Shown: positions 34,658 through 43,135 of the stretch, in pieces | Position numbering within the stretch: the stretch's first letter is position 1 | Layout: every line of letters starts with the position of its first letter | NCBI RefSeq assembly: GCF_003367475.1 | Contig: NZ_QRHA01000005.1 | Location: forward strand, 124,001-188,000 | Reading direction: 5' to 3' | Length of the DNA stretch: 64,000 nucleotides | DNA from: Alteromonas aestuariivivens | GTDB taxonomy: Bacteria > Pseudomonadota > Gammaproteobacteria > Enterobacterales > Alteromonadaceae | Position numbers and translations under genes: made by a program | The notes under the pieces: model-generated | What the model saw: the letters and a program-made list of their open reading frames with translations, nothing else | Database searches by the model: none | Told to the model about the DNA's origin: nothing

Positions 34658-37519
34658 TTAGAACTCGTAGTTAAAGCTCAACAGATAGTTAGCACCGAAT
34701 GACTGGTACTGAGTGATCTGGCGCGGATCAGTACCGGATGCCTGAATGTCGTCTTCATCAGTCAGGTTCTGACCTTGTAGAGTCACACGCAGACCATCCA
34801 GGTAATCGATGCCAGATTCGCTGAAGTCGTAACCAATCTGCGCATCAACCAGAGTACCACCCTGCTTGGTTGCATCCTGCAATGCCAGGCTCAGGCCACG
34901 CTCTTCAGTCAGGTAGTCACTACGCTTGGTAGTAGCAACACGGAACTCGAAGCCGGCTTTTTCATAGAAGAAAGTCAGACTGTAATTTTCTTCAGACAGA
35001 CCAGGGATACGGGTTTCAGTAGACCCCGGAGCCGGATCTGCACTGCCGTCCATAAAGGTTGCGCTGGCAAACACACCAAAGCCTTCCAGAGAATCGTGGA
35101 TAACATCGCCTGGCAAGCTGCCCTGCAGTTCCCAGCCACGTACAAAGCCTTCGAATCCATCCATTACAGAAGTAACCTGCCCATCGAACAACACTGGAGG
35201 ACGGCCGTCTGAAGTCTGGTGCAGACCAGGTACGTAAACGTCTGAGAAGTCAGCCACTACAGCGTTGTCACGATGCCAGTTTTTGATGTCTTTGAAGAAG
35301 AAAGACACGGCTACATAACCTGAATCGGCAAAGTAATTTTCGTAAGCCAAATCAAACTGGTTTGCTTCCAGTGGCTTGAGTTCAGGGTTACCTGAGCTTC
35401 CACCCCAAGGACCATTGGCAATATCGGTGCTCAGGATTTGGTTATCGTTAAAGCTGAAAGTGGCTTGCGTATTGGGGCGCATATCGTCCATGCGGGGGCG
35501 CGAAATTACTTTGCTCATACCCAGGCGCACAAACTGGCTATCGGCAACTTCGGCACTCAGGTTCAAGGTTGGCAATACGTCAGTGTAATCAGTTCCGCCA
35601 ACTACCGGAGTCGCGATAGTGTAGCCGTTAGCGTTGGAGGTAGTGCTGAAGCCGGTAGACTGCTGATCTGCACGAACAACCTGCAGGCCCACGTTACCGC
35701 GCAGATAAACACCGCCAAACTCCGTATCCAGCGTCAGCTTACCGTACAGGGTAGTCAGTTTTTCATTTACGGTGTAGGTGTCTCCCAGGCGATCGTTCTG
35801 CACCAGTTCCGCTTCTACTGCAGTGTAGTAACCGCTGTTATAAAGTCCCAAAGAATCATAGGCCAGAACACCGTCAATACCGATGAAGTCCAGAGAAACC
35901 ACTCCCAGTACGTCTGGAATGGCGTCATCGGCCGGATAGCTTGGGCCGGTCAGGTAAGCACCATTGTTGTCTTTGGACTTGGTGCGGTCAGAGTAGATGG
36001 CACCAAATTCAACGCCGGTGAACATTCCCCATTCAACGAAGCCTTCTACGTCAAAACGGTAGGTGGTCAGCTGCTCTTCAAAATCGGGATTATTAACGAA
36101 TCCGTCCTGCGCCAGGTTACCCGGGACCGGAGAAGAACCCCAAGCTTGCGGGCCTGCCAGACGGATCAGGGATTCGTCGGTCAAATCAACACCAGCAATG
36201 GTTGGATGGTCAGAAAACATAACGCCGGTGGACGTCATTTCCCATGAACGGGCAGTCAGCGGGCGGCCATCGATACCTGCACGTCCGACACCGGAGTAGC
36301 TTTCGATGTCTGTAATGTTTTTGTCAACTTTGCCACTGGAAATGTCAGCATGCATGGTCCAGCTGTCGTTCATCACGTACTCGACGTTCAGACCGAAAGT
36401 TTTCAGTTCCGCTTCCTGACGACGGGCGTCGTTGCGCACAACGCTGTAGAAACCGTCATGATAACCGGAAGTCACAAGGCCATCTTCAACACCGGTAATG
36501 GTGTAAGCGCCAGTACCCCACTCGGCACCGCCTTCTTCCAGGCCACGACGAACGTCGTCTTCGGTGAAGTCAATGTACAACGCATCCAGCTGAACCGTTA
36601 GCTGATCGCTTGGGGCCCACTGGATAACAGAGGCAATTGAATCACGTTCCAACATGGCGGAACGGGCAAATGAATCGTGACCACCAAGAACTACGCTTCC
36701 ATCTGGTACATCAACAGTGTCCATTCCATCAAAACGACGAGGGTTCCACAGAGGGTCACCGTTATCATTGAAGGTACCCTCAGGAGTCAAATTAACGTTC
36801 GCATAACCCCAGCCACGGAATTGTTTTTCCTGACGCGGTGATTCCATCGAAGCAATTGTCAGTGCAAAGCCCAGGGTGTCGTCTGCAAACTGATCGACGT
36901 AGTTCAGGGAGATACGGTGACCGTCGTTATCGAAATCCGGGTTGAGGGAATCTTCTTTGTTTTGCTCATACGTACCATTTAGCGTGAAAGTGCTGCTGGC
37001 GGTAAGAGGCTTAACGGTCTGCAGGTCAATGGAACCACCGATGTTCTGGGTGGTCATGCCCGCTTCAGGGGTTTTGTATACCAGAATGTTGGAGATGAAT
37101 TCTGTAGGGTAAAGGTCGAATTCCACACCACGGTTATCGCCCATGCCCAGCAGTTCACGGCCATTTAACGAGGTACCTACGTAGTTTTCATTGAAACCAC
37201 GTACGGCGATACCGCTGGTACGACCGTTACGTCGCTCACCGGCCAGACCAGGCAAGCGAGAAAGAGATTCGGCAATACTGGTGTCAGGCAATTTACCGAT
37301 GTCTTCTGCGGAAAGTGCTTCAACAATCGAGGTATTGTCCATTTTAATGGCCTGAGCACGTTGCAGACTGCCACGGATACCAGAGACCTGGATCACTTCT
37401 ACCAGGTTTTCGTCCGGTACGTCAGCGGATGCTTCCTGAGCAATTGCGGGTACAGATGCAAATGCAAATCCACTGGTAATAAAAGCGGCTTTAATTAAAT
37501 TTGGTTTAAATTGTGTCAT
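34658..37519 (-). CDS. TonB-dependent receptor, second carbohydrate receptor
   Basis: A 953-residue outer-membrane receptor with a signal peptide (cut near AIAQ), the TIGR01782-type start EVIQVSGIRGSLQRAQAIK, plug motifs DTSIAESLSRLPGLAGER and VRGFNENYVGTSLNGREL, and a long beta barrel ending in the C-terminal Phe of SFNYEF. It differs clearly from the other receptor here (shorter, different plug), so the two may take oligosaccharides of different size. It has its own operator 112 bases upstream and a terminator pair before the halogenase gene. Confidence 0.93.
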   Translation of the reverse strand: MTQFKPNLIKAAFITSGFAFASVPAIAQEASADVPDENLVEVIQVSGIRGSLQRAQAIKMDNTSIVEALSAEDIGKLPDTSIAESLSRLPGLAGERRNGRTSGIAVRGFNENYVGTSLNGRELLGMGDNRGVEFDLYPTEFISNILVYKTPEAGMTTQNIGGSIDLQTVKPLTASSTFTLNGTYEQNKEDSLNPDFDNDGHRISLNYVDQFADDTLGFALTIASMESPRQEKQFRGWGYANVNLTPEGTFNDNGDPLWNPRRFDGMDTVDVPDGSVVLGGHDSFARSAMLERDSIASVIQWAPSDQLTVQLDALYIDFTEDDVRRGLEEGGAEWGTGAYTITGVEDGLVTSGYHDGFYSVVRNDARRQEAELKTFGLNVEYVMNDSWTMHADISSGKVDKNITDIESYSGVGRAGIDGRPLTARSWEMTSTGVMFSDHPTIAGVDLTDESLIRLAGPQAWGSSPVPGNLAQDGFVNNPDFEEQLTTYRFDVEGFVEWGMFTGVEFGAIYSDRTKSKDNNGAYLTGPSYPADDAIPDVLGVVSLDFIGIDGVLAYDSLGLYNSGYYTAVEAELVQNDRLGDTYTVNEKLTTLYGKLTLDTEFGGVYLRGNVGLQVVRADQQSTGFSTTSNANGYTIATPVVGGTDYTDVLPTLNLSAEVADSQFVRLGMSKVISRPRMDDMRPNTQATFSFNDNQILSTDIANGPWGGSSGNPELKPLEANQFDLAYENYFADSGYVAVSFFFKDIKNWHRDNAVVADFSDVYVPGLHQTSDGRPPVLFDGQVTSVMDGFEGFVRGWELQGSLPGDVIHDSLEGFGVFASATFMDGSADPAPGSTETRIPGLSEENYSLTFFYEKAGFEFRVATTKRSDYLTEERGLSLALQDATKQGGTLVDAQIGYDFSESGIDYLDGLRVTLQGQNLTDEDDIQASGTDPRQITQYQSFGANYLLSFNYEF

Positions 37520-37910
37520 GTGGGTGTCCCATTCAGATGGTTAGAACCGTCAATTATTGTTATTACATTTAGAAGACAGTACTGATAGTCGAAAGCATCC
37601 TATCTTTTAGCCTCTAAATGCTCAATCATCTGCATACGTATTCATTCAAATTTATATACAGTTAATTAACATTAATTCAGAGGGTTAACATTTCCATGCA
37701 AACTTGGTAATAATTAAAGAATTCTTTGTTTTATAGATAGTTACATATGGAATTAACACTCAGTTAACGCACGAAATTGAAGTTGCCAATGTTTTTTGAA
37801 GTGGACGGAACGGGCAAATGTAAATAATTGATTGCCGTGAAGTATTACTAATTCAGATATAAAACTCAGGTTAAAACTTATACGTTTGATCATATTTTCA
37901 GGCCTAACTA
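37520..37910. other. Regulatory intergenic region
   Basis: AT-rich 390 bases between the second receptor gene and the third GH13 gene. It holds the operator at 37631-37644 and a possible minus-strand -10 box TATAAA at 37651-37656, which would put the operator at about +1 to +14. No ORF or clear terminator for the GH13 gene is seen. Confidence 0.5.
37631..37644. promoter_or_regulatory. Putative LacI-type operator, second receptor unit
   Basis: TGCATACGTATTCA, identical to the sites at 10781 and 32873 and in the same orientation to its gene; 112 bases upstream of the receptor ATG. Confidence 0.75.
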
Positions 37911-39290
37911 CTAACGCACCAGCACTTTGTATGACCAGGGCGACATCTCGATTCGCTGGGCCCTGGAGAGACTGAACTTCTCTCCCTGAAGATACTCTGT
38001 GTATTCCCCCACAGCCCTTTGTCCCTCGAGGGTAACGGTATGTGCAGCAGAACTGAAATTAATCAAAACCAGCACTTTATCCCTGTCATTTTCACGTAAG
38101 AAACTGAACACATGGTTGGGCTGGTCATTCCAGACCCTAACCATGGTAGCGCCGTGCTCACCATGCCACAGTGCCGTATTGCCCTCGAGTAACTGATTCA
38201 AGCGAGTCAGCAGTTGCGAAAAGTGGTGTTCCCGCCATTCGATCGGATCCTTGTCAAAGAACGCCAGAGCCTTATCATTTCCTGCTTCAACGCCATTGTA
38301 AATCAGCGGCATGCCCTCTCCGACTACTGACAACACCATGGCAGCTTCAAGCCCTTCACCGAAGCGTTCATACATGGTTCCCTCCCATGCGTTTGCATCA
38401 TGGTTGTCGATATAGGTCATCCGATAGGCAGCTTTGGGATAGGCACTTTCATTCCAGGAATAGTAGATAAACAACTTATTGAGGTCACCTTCATGCCTCA
38501 CAGTATGCATAACGGCTTCATGCCAGCTCCAGGCGTAGGTCATATCAAATGCCCGCGCGTGCAAATCGCGGCTCTCCCACTCGGCCAGCATAAAAACCGG
38601 CTTGATCGAATCGAGTTCACGACGAACATTTTCCCAAAAGTCGACCGGAACAAACCCAGCCACGTCCGCCCGATAACCATCTATGTCAGCCTCTTTCACC
38701 CAGTATTTCATGGCTTCAGTCATATATTGCCTCAACCCCGGCTGACTGTAGTCGAGATCGATGATATCCGACCAATCCCACCAAGGGGTAGGCCGGAAAT
38801 TTCCGGCAGGATCCTTTTCATACCAATCAGGATGCTTCTCTGCCAAAGGGTTATCCCACGCGGTGTGGTTGGCTACCCAATCAAGGATCACGTACATGCC
38901 CTGACTGTGAGCCGCATTCACAAAACTTTTTAGGTCGGCTAAATTGCCGAATTCCGGATTCACACCGTAATAGTCTTTAACCGAATACGGGCTTCCTAAT
39001 TTACCTTTACGGTTCTTTTCACCTATCGGGTGTACGGGCATTAACCAGAGTATGTCTACGCCAAGCTTTTTAAGCCGCGGTAACTGCTCCTGCGCAGCAG
39101 CAAAGGTTCCCTGGGGTGTAAACTGGCGGGTGTTAATTTGATAAATGGTGGCATTTTTAGCCCAGTCCGGGTGGGTGATTTGAACATAAGGGCGAGGTTC
39201 ATAGGGGGCTGATGAATTGCCCAGGCCTGAAAAGCTACAGCTGAGTGAAACAATGACAAGTACTGCATTCAGGATTCTTCGGACAGTCAT
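37911..39290 (-). CDS. GH13 alpha-amylase-type enzyme
   Basis: A 459-residue family 13 enzyme with an N-terminal signal (hydrophobic 8-20). A Cys at 18 (VSLSC) could be lipidated, but the -3 position is atypical. Conserved regions: YVILDWVANHTAWDNP (133-148), nucleophile Asp209 in DGYRADVAG, acid/base Glu237 in FMLAEWES and Asp298 in YIDNHDANAW, followed by a C-terminal beta domain. WVANHTAWDNPLAEKHPDWY resembles small amylases of Bacteroidetes and gammaproteobacteria. It is monocistronic, and no copy of the locus operator is visible upstream, so it may be regulated apart from the others. Confidence 0.92.
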   Translation of the reverse strand: MTVRRILNAVLVIVSLSCSFSGLGNSSAPYEPRPYVQITHPDWAKNATIYQINTRQFTPQGTFAAAQEQLPRLKKLGVDILWLMPVHPIGEKNRKGKLGSPYSVKDYYGVNPEFGNLADLKSFVNAAHSQGMYVILDWVANHTAWDNPLAEKHPDWYEKDPAGNFRPTPWWDWSDIIDLDYSQPGLRQYMTEAMKYWVKEADIDGYRADVAGFVPVDFWENVRRELDSIKPVFMLAEWESRDLHARAFDMTYAWSWHEAVMHTVRHEGDLNKLFIYYSWNESAYPKAAYRMTYIDNHDANAWEGTMYERFGEGLEAAMVLSVVGEGMPLIYNGVEAGNDKALAFFDKDPIEWREHHFSQLLTRLNQLLEGNTALWHGEHGATMVRVWNDQPNHVFSFLRENDRDKVLVLINFSSAAHTVTLEGQRAVGEYTEYLQGEKFSLSRAQRIEMSPWSYKVLVR

Positions 39291-39374
39291 TAAAGTACAT
39301 TCTATTTTTACACTGCTTTAACCATAGTTCAAAACTCCATAGTTTACCTGCGGGGATAGATACTCGTGTGACAT

Positions 39375-39399
39375 AAAAAAACCCGCCAAATGGCGGGTT
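39375..39399 (-). terminator. suc operon terminator
   Basis: Arms AACCCGCCA (39380-39388) and TGGCGGGTT (39391-39399), followed on the minus strand by a T-run; 28 bases past the sucD stop. Confidence 0.9.
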
Positions 39400-39426
39400 C
39401 CTTTAAACACTTCGCTTCAGACTGGC

Positions 39427-40299
39427 TTACCAGCCAGTAGCTTCACGCAATGCTTTACCGATGTCGGCCAGTGAACGTACGGTTTTCACACCTGCCGCTT
39501 CCAGTGCTGCGAACTTGTCATCTGCAGTACCTTTACCACCGGCAATGATGGCACCGGCGTGGCCCATACGCTTGCCAGGAGGAGCGGTAACACCAGCGAT
39601 GTAAGAAACAACCGGCTTGGTTACGTTAGCTTTAATGAACGCAGCCGCTTCTTCTTCCGCCGTTCCACCAATTTCACCGATCATTACGATCGCTTCAGTT
39701 TGCGGATCTTCCTGGAACATTTTCAGGATATCGATGAAGTTAGAACCCGGGATTGGGTCACCACCAATACCTACACAGGTAGACTGGCCGAAACCTTCGT
39801 CAGTAGTTTGCTTAACCGCTTCGTACGTCAGCGTACCGGAACGGGAAACAATGCCTACTTTACCTGGCTTGTGGATGTGGCCTGGCATAATACCAATCTT
39901 ACATTCACCTGGAGTGATCACACCCGGGCAGTTAGGACCAATCATACGCACGCCTTTGGCATTTACGTATTCTTTCACGTACAGCATATCCAGGGTTGGA
40001 ATGCCTTCAGTGATACAAACAATCAGTTCAATGCCTGCGTCTACTGCTTCACAGATAGAATCTTTACAGAACGGAGCAGGCACATAGATAACCGATGCCG
40101 TTGCGCCAGTCGCTTCAACCGCTTCACGCACGGTGTTAAATACAGGCAGGCCCAAATGCTCGGTGCCACCTTTACCCGGTGTTACACCGCCAACCATTTG
40201 CGTTCCGTAGTCAATGGCTTGCTGTGAGTGGAAGGTACCCTGTCCACCGGTGAAACCCTGACAGATTACTTTGGTGTCTTTGTTGATTAATACAGACAT
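39427..40299 (-). CDS. sucD: Succinyl-CoA synthetase alpha subunit
   Basis: 290 residues, normal length. CoA-binding Rossmann domain at the N-terminus ([19 protein letters not shown]), then the phosphorylated-histidine domain with [18 protein letters not shown] near residue 246. It forms a complex with SucC that interconverts succinyl-CoA and succinate with substrate-level phosphorylation. The ATG overlaps the sucC stop as TAATG, so the two are coupled. Last gene of the TCA operon. Confidence 0.98.
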   Translation of the reverse strand: MSVLINKDTKVICQGFTGGQGTFHSQQAIDYGTQMVGGVTPGKGGTEHLGLPVFNTVREAVEATGATASVIYVPAPFCKDSICEAVDAGIELIVCITEGIPTLDMLYVKEYVNAKGVRMIGPNCPGVITPGECKIGIMPGHIHKPGKVGIVSRSGTLTYEAVKQTTDEGFGQSTCVGIGGDPIPGSNFIDILKMFQEDPQTEAIVMIGEIGGTAEEEAAAFIKANVTKPVVSYIAGVTAPPGKRMGHAGAIIAGGKGTADDKFAALEAAGVKTVRSLADIGKALREATGW

Positions 40300-41465
40300 T
40301 ATTTGCCCTCCGCTGCAGCAACCACTTTTTGCGCTGCATCAGTCAGAGATTCAGCAGCAATGATATCCAGACCTGAGTTGGCCAGAACGTCACGACCCAG
40401 TTCTGCGTTTGTGCCTTCCAGACGAACCACTACCGGTACTTTAACGCCAACTTCCTTCACCGCACCGATGATCCCTTCTGCGATCATGTCACAGCGAACG
40501 ATACCGCCGAAGATATTAACCAGTACAGCCTTAACGTTGTCGTCGGACAGAATGATCTTGAACGCTTCAGCCACGCGCTCTTTGGTCGCGCCACCACCTA
40601 CGTCAAGGAAGTTAGCCGGCTTTCCGCCATGCAGGTTCACGATGTCCATGGTACCCATGGCCAGACCTGCACCGTTCACCATACAGCCAACGTTACCGTC
40701 AAGAGCTACGTAGTTCAGTTCCCACTGAGCTGCATGAGCTTCACGAGCGTCTTCCTGTGAAGGATCGTGCATGTCTTTGATTTTAGGCTGACGATACAGT
40801 GCATTGCCGTCGATGCCTACTTTGGCGTCCAGGCAGTGCAGATTACCGTCGGTCTTGATAACCAGCGGGTTAATTTCAATCAGAGCTACGTCCAGCTCTT
40901 CAAACATTTTCGCCAGACCCAGGAAGATTTGAACGAATTGCTTGATTTGTACACCCTGCAGACCCAGTTTGAAAGCCATTTCACGTGCCTGATAAGGCTG
41001 TGGACCAACAATTGGGTCAATTTCCGCTTTCAGAATTTTCTCAGGCGTTTCTTCGGCAACAGTCTCAATTTCCATACCGCCTTCGGTGGAAGCCATGAAA
41101 ACAACACGACGGCTGCCACGGTCTACCACTGCACCTAAGTACAACTCATTTTCAATGTCGGTACAGGACTCAACCAGGATCTTGCTAACCGGTTGACCTT
41201 TCTCGTCAGTTTGGAAAGTCACCAGATTTTTGCCCAGCCACTTTTCAGCAAACCCACGAATTTCATCCTTGTTTTTAACAAGTTTAACGCCGCCTGCTTT
41301 ACCGCGACCACCCGCGTGGACCTGACATTTCACAACCCACTCGCTACCGCCGATGCGATCTGCTGCTTCTACAGCACCCTGAGGAGTATCTGCTGCGTAT
41401 CCTTCAGAAACAGGCAAACCGTATTCTCTGAATAGCTGCTTACCTTGGTATTCATGCAAATTCAT
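40299..41465 (-). CDS. sucC: Succinyl-CoA synthetase beta subunit
   Basis: 388 residues, matching the family. Starts [22 protein letters not shown]-grasp residues in [17 protein letters not shown]; CoA-ligase C-terminal domain with [17 protein letters not shown]. The gap to sucB is 164 bases and contains a perfect inverted repeat, so sucCD levels may be set separately from sucAB. Confidence 0.98.
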   Translation of the reverse strand: MNLHEYQGKQLFREYGLPVSEGYAADTPQGAVEAADRIGGSEWVVKCQVHAGGRGKAGGVKLVKNKDEIRGFAEKWLGKNLVTFQTDEKGQPVSKILVESCTDIENELYLGAVVDRGSRRVVFMASTEGGMEIETVAEETPEKILKAEIDPIVGPQPYQAREMAFKLGLQGVQIKQFVQIFLGLAKMFEELDVALIEINPLVIKTDGNLHCLDAKVGIDGNALYRQPKIKDMHDPSQEDAREAHAAQWELNYVALDGNVGCMVNGAGLAMGTMDIVNLHGGKPANFLDVGGGATKERVAEAFKIILSDDNVKAVLVNIFGGIVRCDMIAEGIIGAVKEVGVKVPVVVRLEGTNAELGRDVLANSGLDIIAAESLTDAAQKVVAAAEGK

Positions 41466-41523
41466 GGTGTTTCTATCCGATTTTTATTTAGACAAAAGCC
41501 GCTTTCGCGACTTGATTTAATTG

Positions 41524-41549
41524 GCTGACATTTGAGGGCGAATGTCAGC
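41524..41549. repeat. Inverted repeat between sucB and sucC
   Basis: GCTGACATT (41524-41532) and AATGTCAGC (41541-41549), perfect 9-bp arms with an 8-base loop and no T-run. It is a candidate mRNA stability or processing hairpin, or an operator. Confidence 0.6.
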
Positions 41550-41629
41550 GTTGCTTTAGGGGGCTACCACGGGCCACTCCATCAGGACTGACCACCTGCC
41601 CCCCTGTCACAATGCAGTAAGAAGTGCCC

Positions 41630-43129
41630 TTACACGTCCAGTAACAGACGAGTAGGATCTTCCAGCATTTCCTTGACAGTAACCAGGAAGCCAACCGACT
41701 CCTTACCGTCAATGATTCTGTGATCGTAAGACAATGCCAGGTACATCATCGGCAAAATTTCCACCTTGCCATTCACTGCCATTGGGCGATCCTGAATTTT
41801 ATGCATACCCAAAATGGCGCTTTGCGGAGGATTGATGATTGGCGTAGACATCAGTGAGCCAAACACACCACCATTAGTGATGGTGAAGTTTCCGCCCTGA
41901 AGATCAGCCATAGACAGCTTGCCGTCACGGCCCTTGATCGCCAGGTCTTTGATGCCTTTCTCAATACCCGCCATACCCAGGGTGTCGGTATCTTTCAGTA
42001 CCGGTGTTACCAGGCCACGCGGAGTTGACACTGCGATCGAGATATCAAAATAGTTGTGATAAACAATGTCGTCGCCATCAATGGAAGCATTCACTTCAGG
42101 GAAACGCTTAAGCGCTTCGGTGACCGCTTTCACATAGAAAGACATAAAGCCCAAACGAATACCATGGCGCTTTTCAAAGCTGTCCTGGTACTGCTTACGC
42201 AGGTCCATAATGGGCTTCATGTTAACTTCGTTAAATGTCGTCAGCATCGCTGTGGAATTCTTTGCTTCCAGAAGGCGGTTGGCAATGGTCTTACGCAGAC
42301 GGGTCATTGGCACACGCTTTTCAGTACGCTCACCAGTTGGCAGGCTTTCAGCAGCAGCGGCTCCTGCAGCTGCAGGTTTGGCTGAGCCGGTATCCGCTTT
42401 CAGGTACTGCTCAACATCTTCTTTGGTGATGCGGCCATTTTTGCCAGTGCCCTTTACCTTAGAAGCATCAATGCCCTTCTCGGCCAACAGACGGCGAACC
42501 GATGGTGTCAGCACGTCGTTGTCATCACTTTCTTCCACCGCAGCAGGCTGAGCCGCAGAAGCGGAGCTACCTGCACCTTCAACAAACTTCGCAATTACTT
42601 GCTCAGCTGTGACCGTGGCACCTTCATCGGCCAAAATTTCAGAAATGGAGCCGTCTGCCGGAGCTACCACTTCCAGGACCACTTTGTCGGTTTCAATATC
42701 AACCAGATTCTGGTCGCGGCTTACCGCTTCACCAACCTGAACATGCCAGGTGGCAATGGTCGCGTCGGCTACCGATTCAGGCAGAACCGGCACATTAATA
42801 TCGCTGGTTTTTCCGCCAGCAGCCGGTGTGGCAGCAGCAGATGTTTCCGCTGGCTGGGCTTTCACCGCTGAAGTACTGGCAGCAGCACCACCCTCCTCGA
42901 GCCTGGCTATCACTTGTTCACCCAGAACAGTCGCACCCTCTTCATCAATGATTTCGCCCATCACACCATCAGCAGGCGCAACGACTTCCAGTACCACTTT
43001 ATCTGTTTCAATATCAACCAGGTTCTGATCGCGTTTTACCGAATCGCCGGCCTTCACGTGCCAGGTTGCTATGGTGGCATCGGCAACTGACTCTGGTAGA
43101 ACCGGAACTTTTATCTCAATTGTCATCAT
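41630..43129 (-). CDS. sucB: 2-oxoglutarate dehydrogenase E2, two lipoyl domains
   Basis: Dihydrolipoyl succinyltransferase, 499 residues, about 90 more than the single-lipoyl Escherichia coli protein. Two near-identical lipoyl domains lie at 4-78 and 110-184, with lipoylated Lys44 and Lys149 in [10 protein letters not shown], joined by Ala/Pro-rich linkers. The peripheral-subunit-binding domain follows at about 205-243 ([29 protein letters not shown]), then the catalytic domain ending in [17 protein letters not shown] with the active-site His. AAGGAA precedes two consecutive ATGs (43129 and 43126). It follows sucA after 6 bases. Confidence 0.97.
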   Translation of the reverse strand: MMTIEIKVPVLPESVADATIATWHVKAGDSVKRDQNLVDIETDKVVLEVVAPADGVMGEIIDEEGATVLGEQVIARLEEGGAAASTSAVKAQPAETSAAATPAAGGKTSDINVPVLPESVADATIATWHVQVGEAVSRDQNLVDIETDKVVLEVVAPADGSISEILADEGATVTAEQVIAKFVEGAGSSASAAQPAAVEESDDNDVLTPSVRRLLAEKGIDASKVKGTGKNGRITKEDVEQYLKADTGSAKPAAAGAAAAESLPTGERTEKRVPMTRLRKTIANRLLEAKNSTAMLTTFNEVNMKPIMDLRKQYQDSFEKRHGIRLGFMSFYVKAVTEALKRFPEVNASIDGDDIVYHNYFDISIAVSTPRGLVTPVLKDTDTLGMAGIEKGIKDLAIKGRDGKLSMADLQGGNFTITNGGVFGSLMSTPIINPPQSAILGMHKIQDRPMAVNGKVEILPMMYLALSYDHRIIDGKESVGFLVTVKEMLEDPTRLLLDV

Positions 43130-43135
43130 TGTTCC

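Noticed and set aside
35438..36247. Open frame of 269 codons on the plus strand
   Set aside because: Antisense to the second receptor gene, no motif or start signal.
39958..39980. ACGTATTC word resembling the starch operator
   Set aside because: Inside the sucD coding sequence with poor flanks; chance match.
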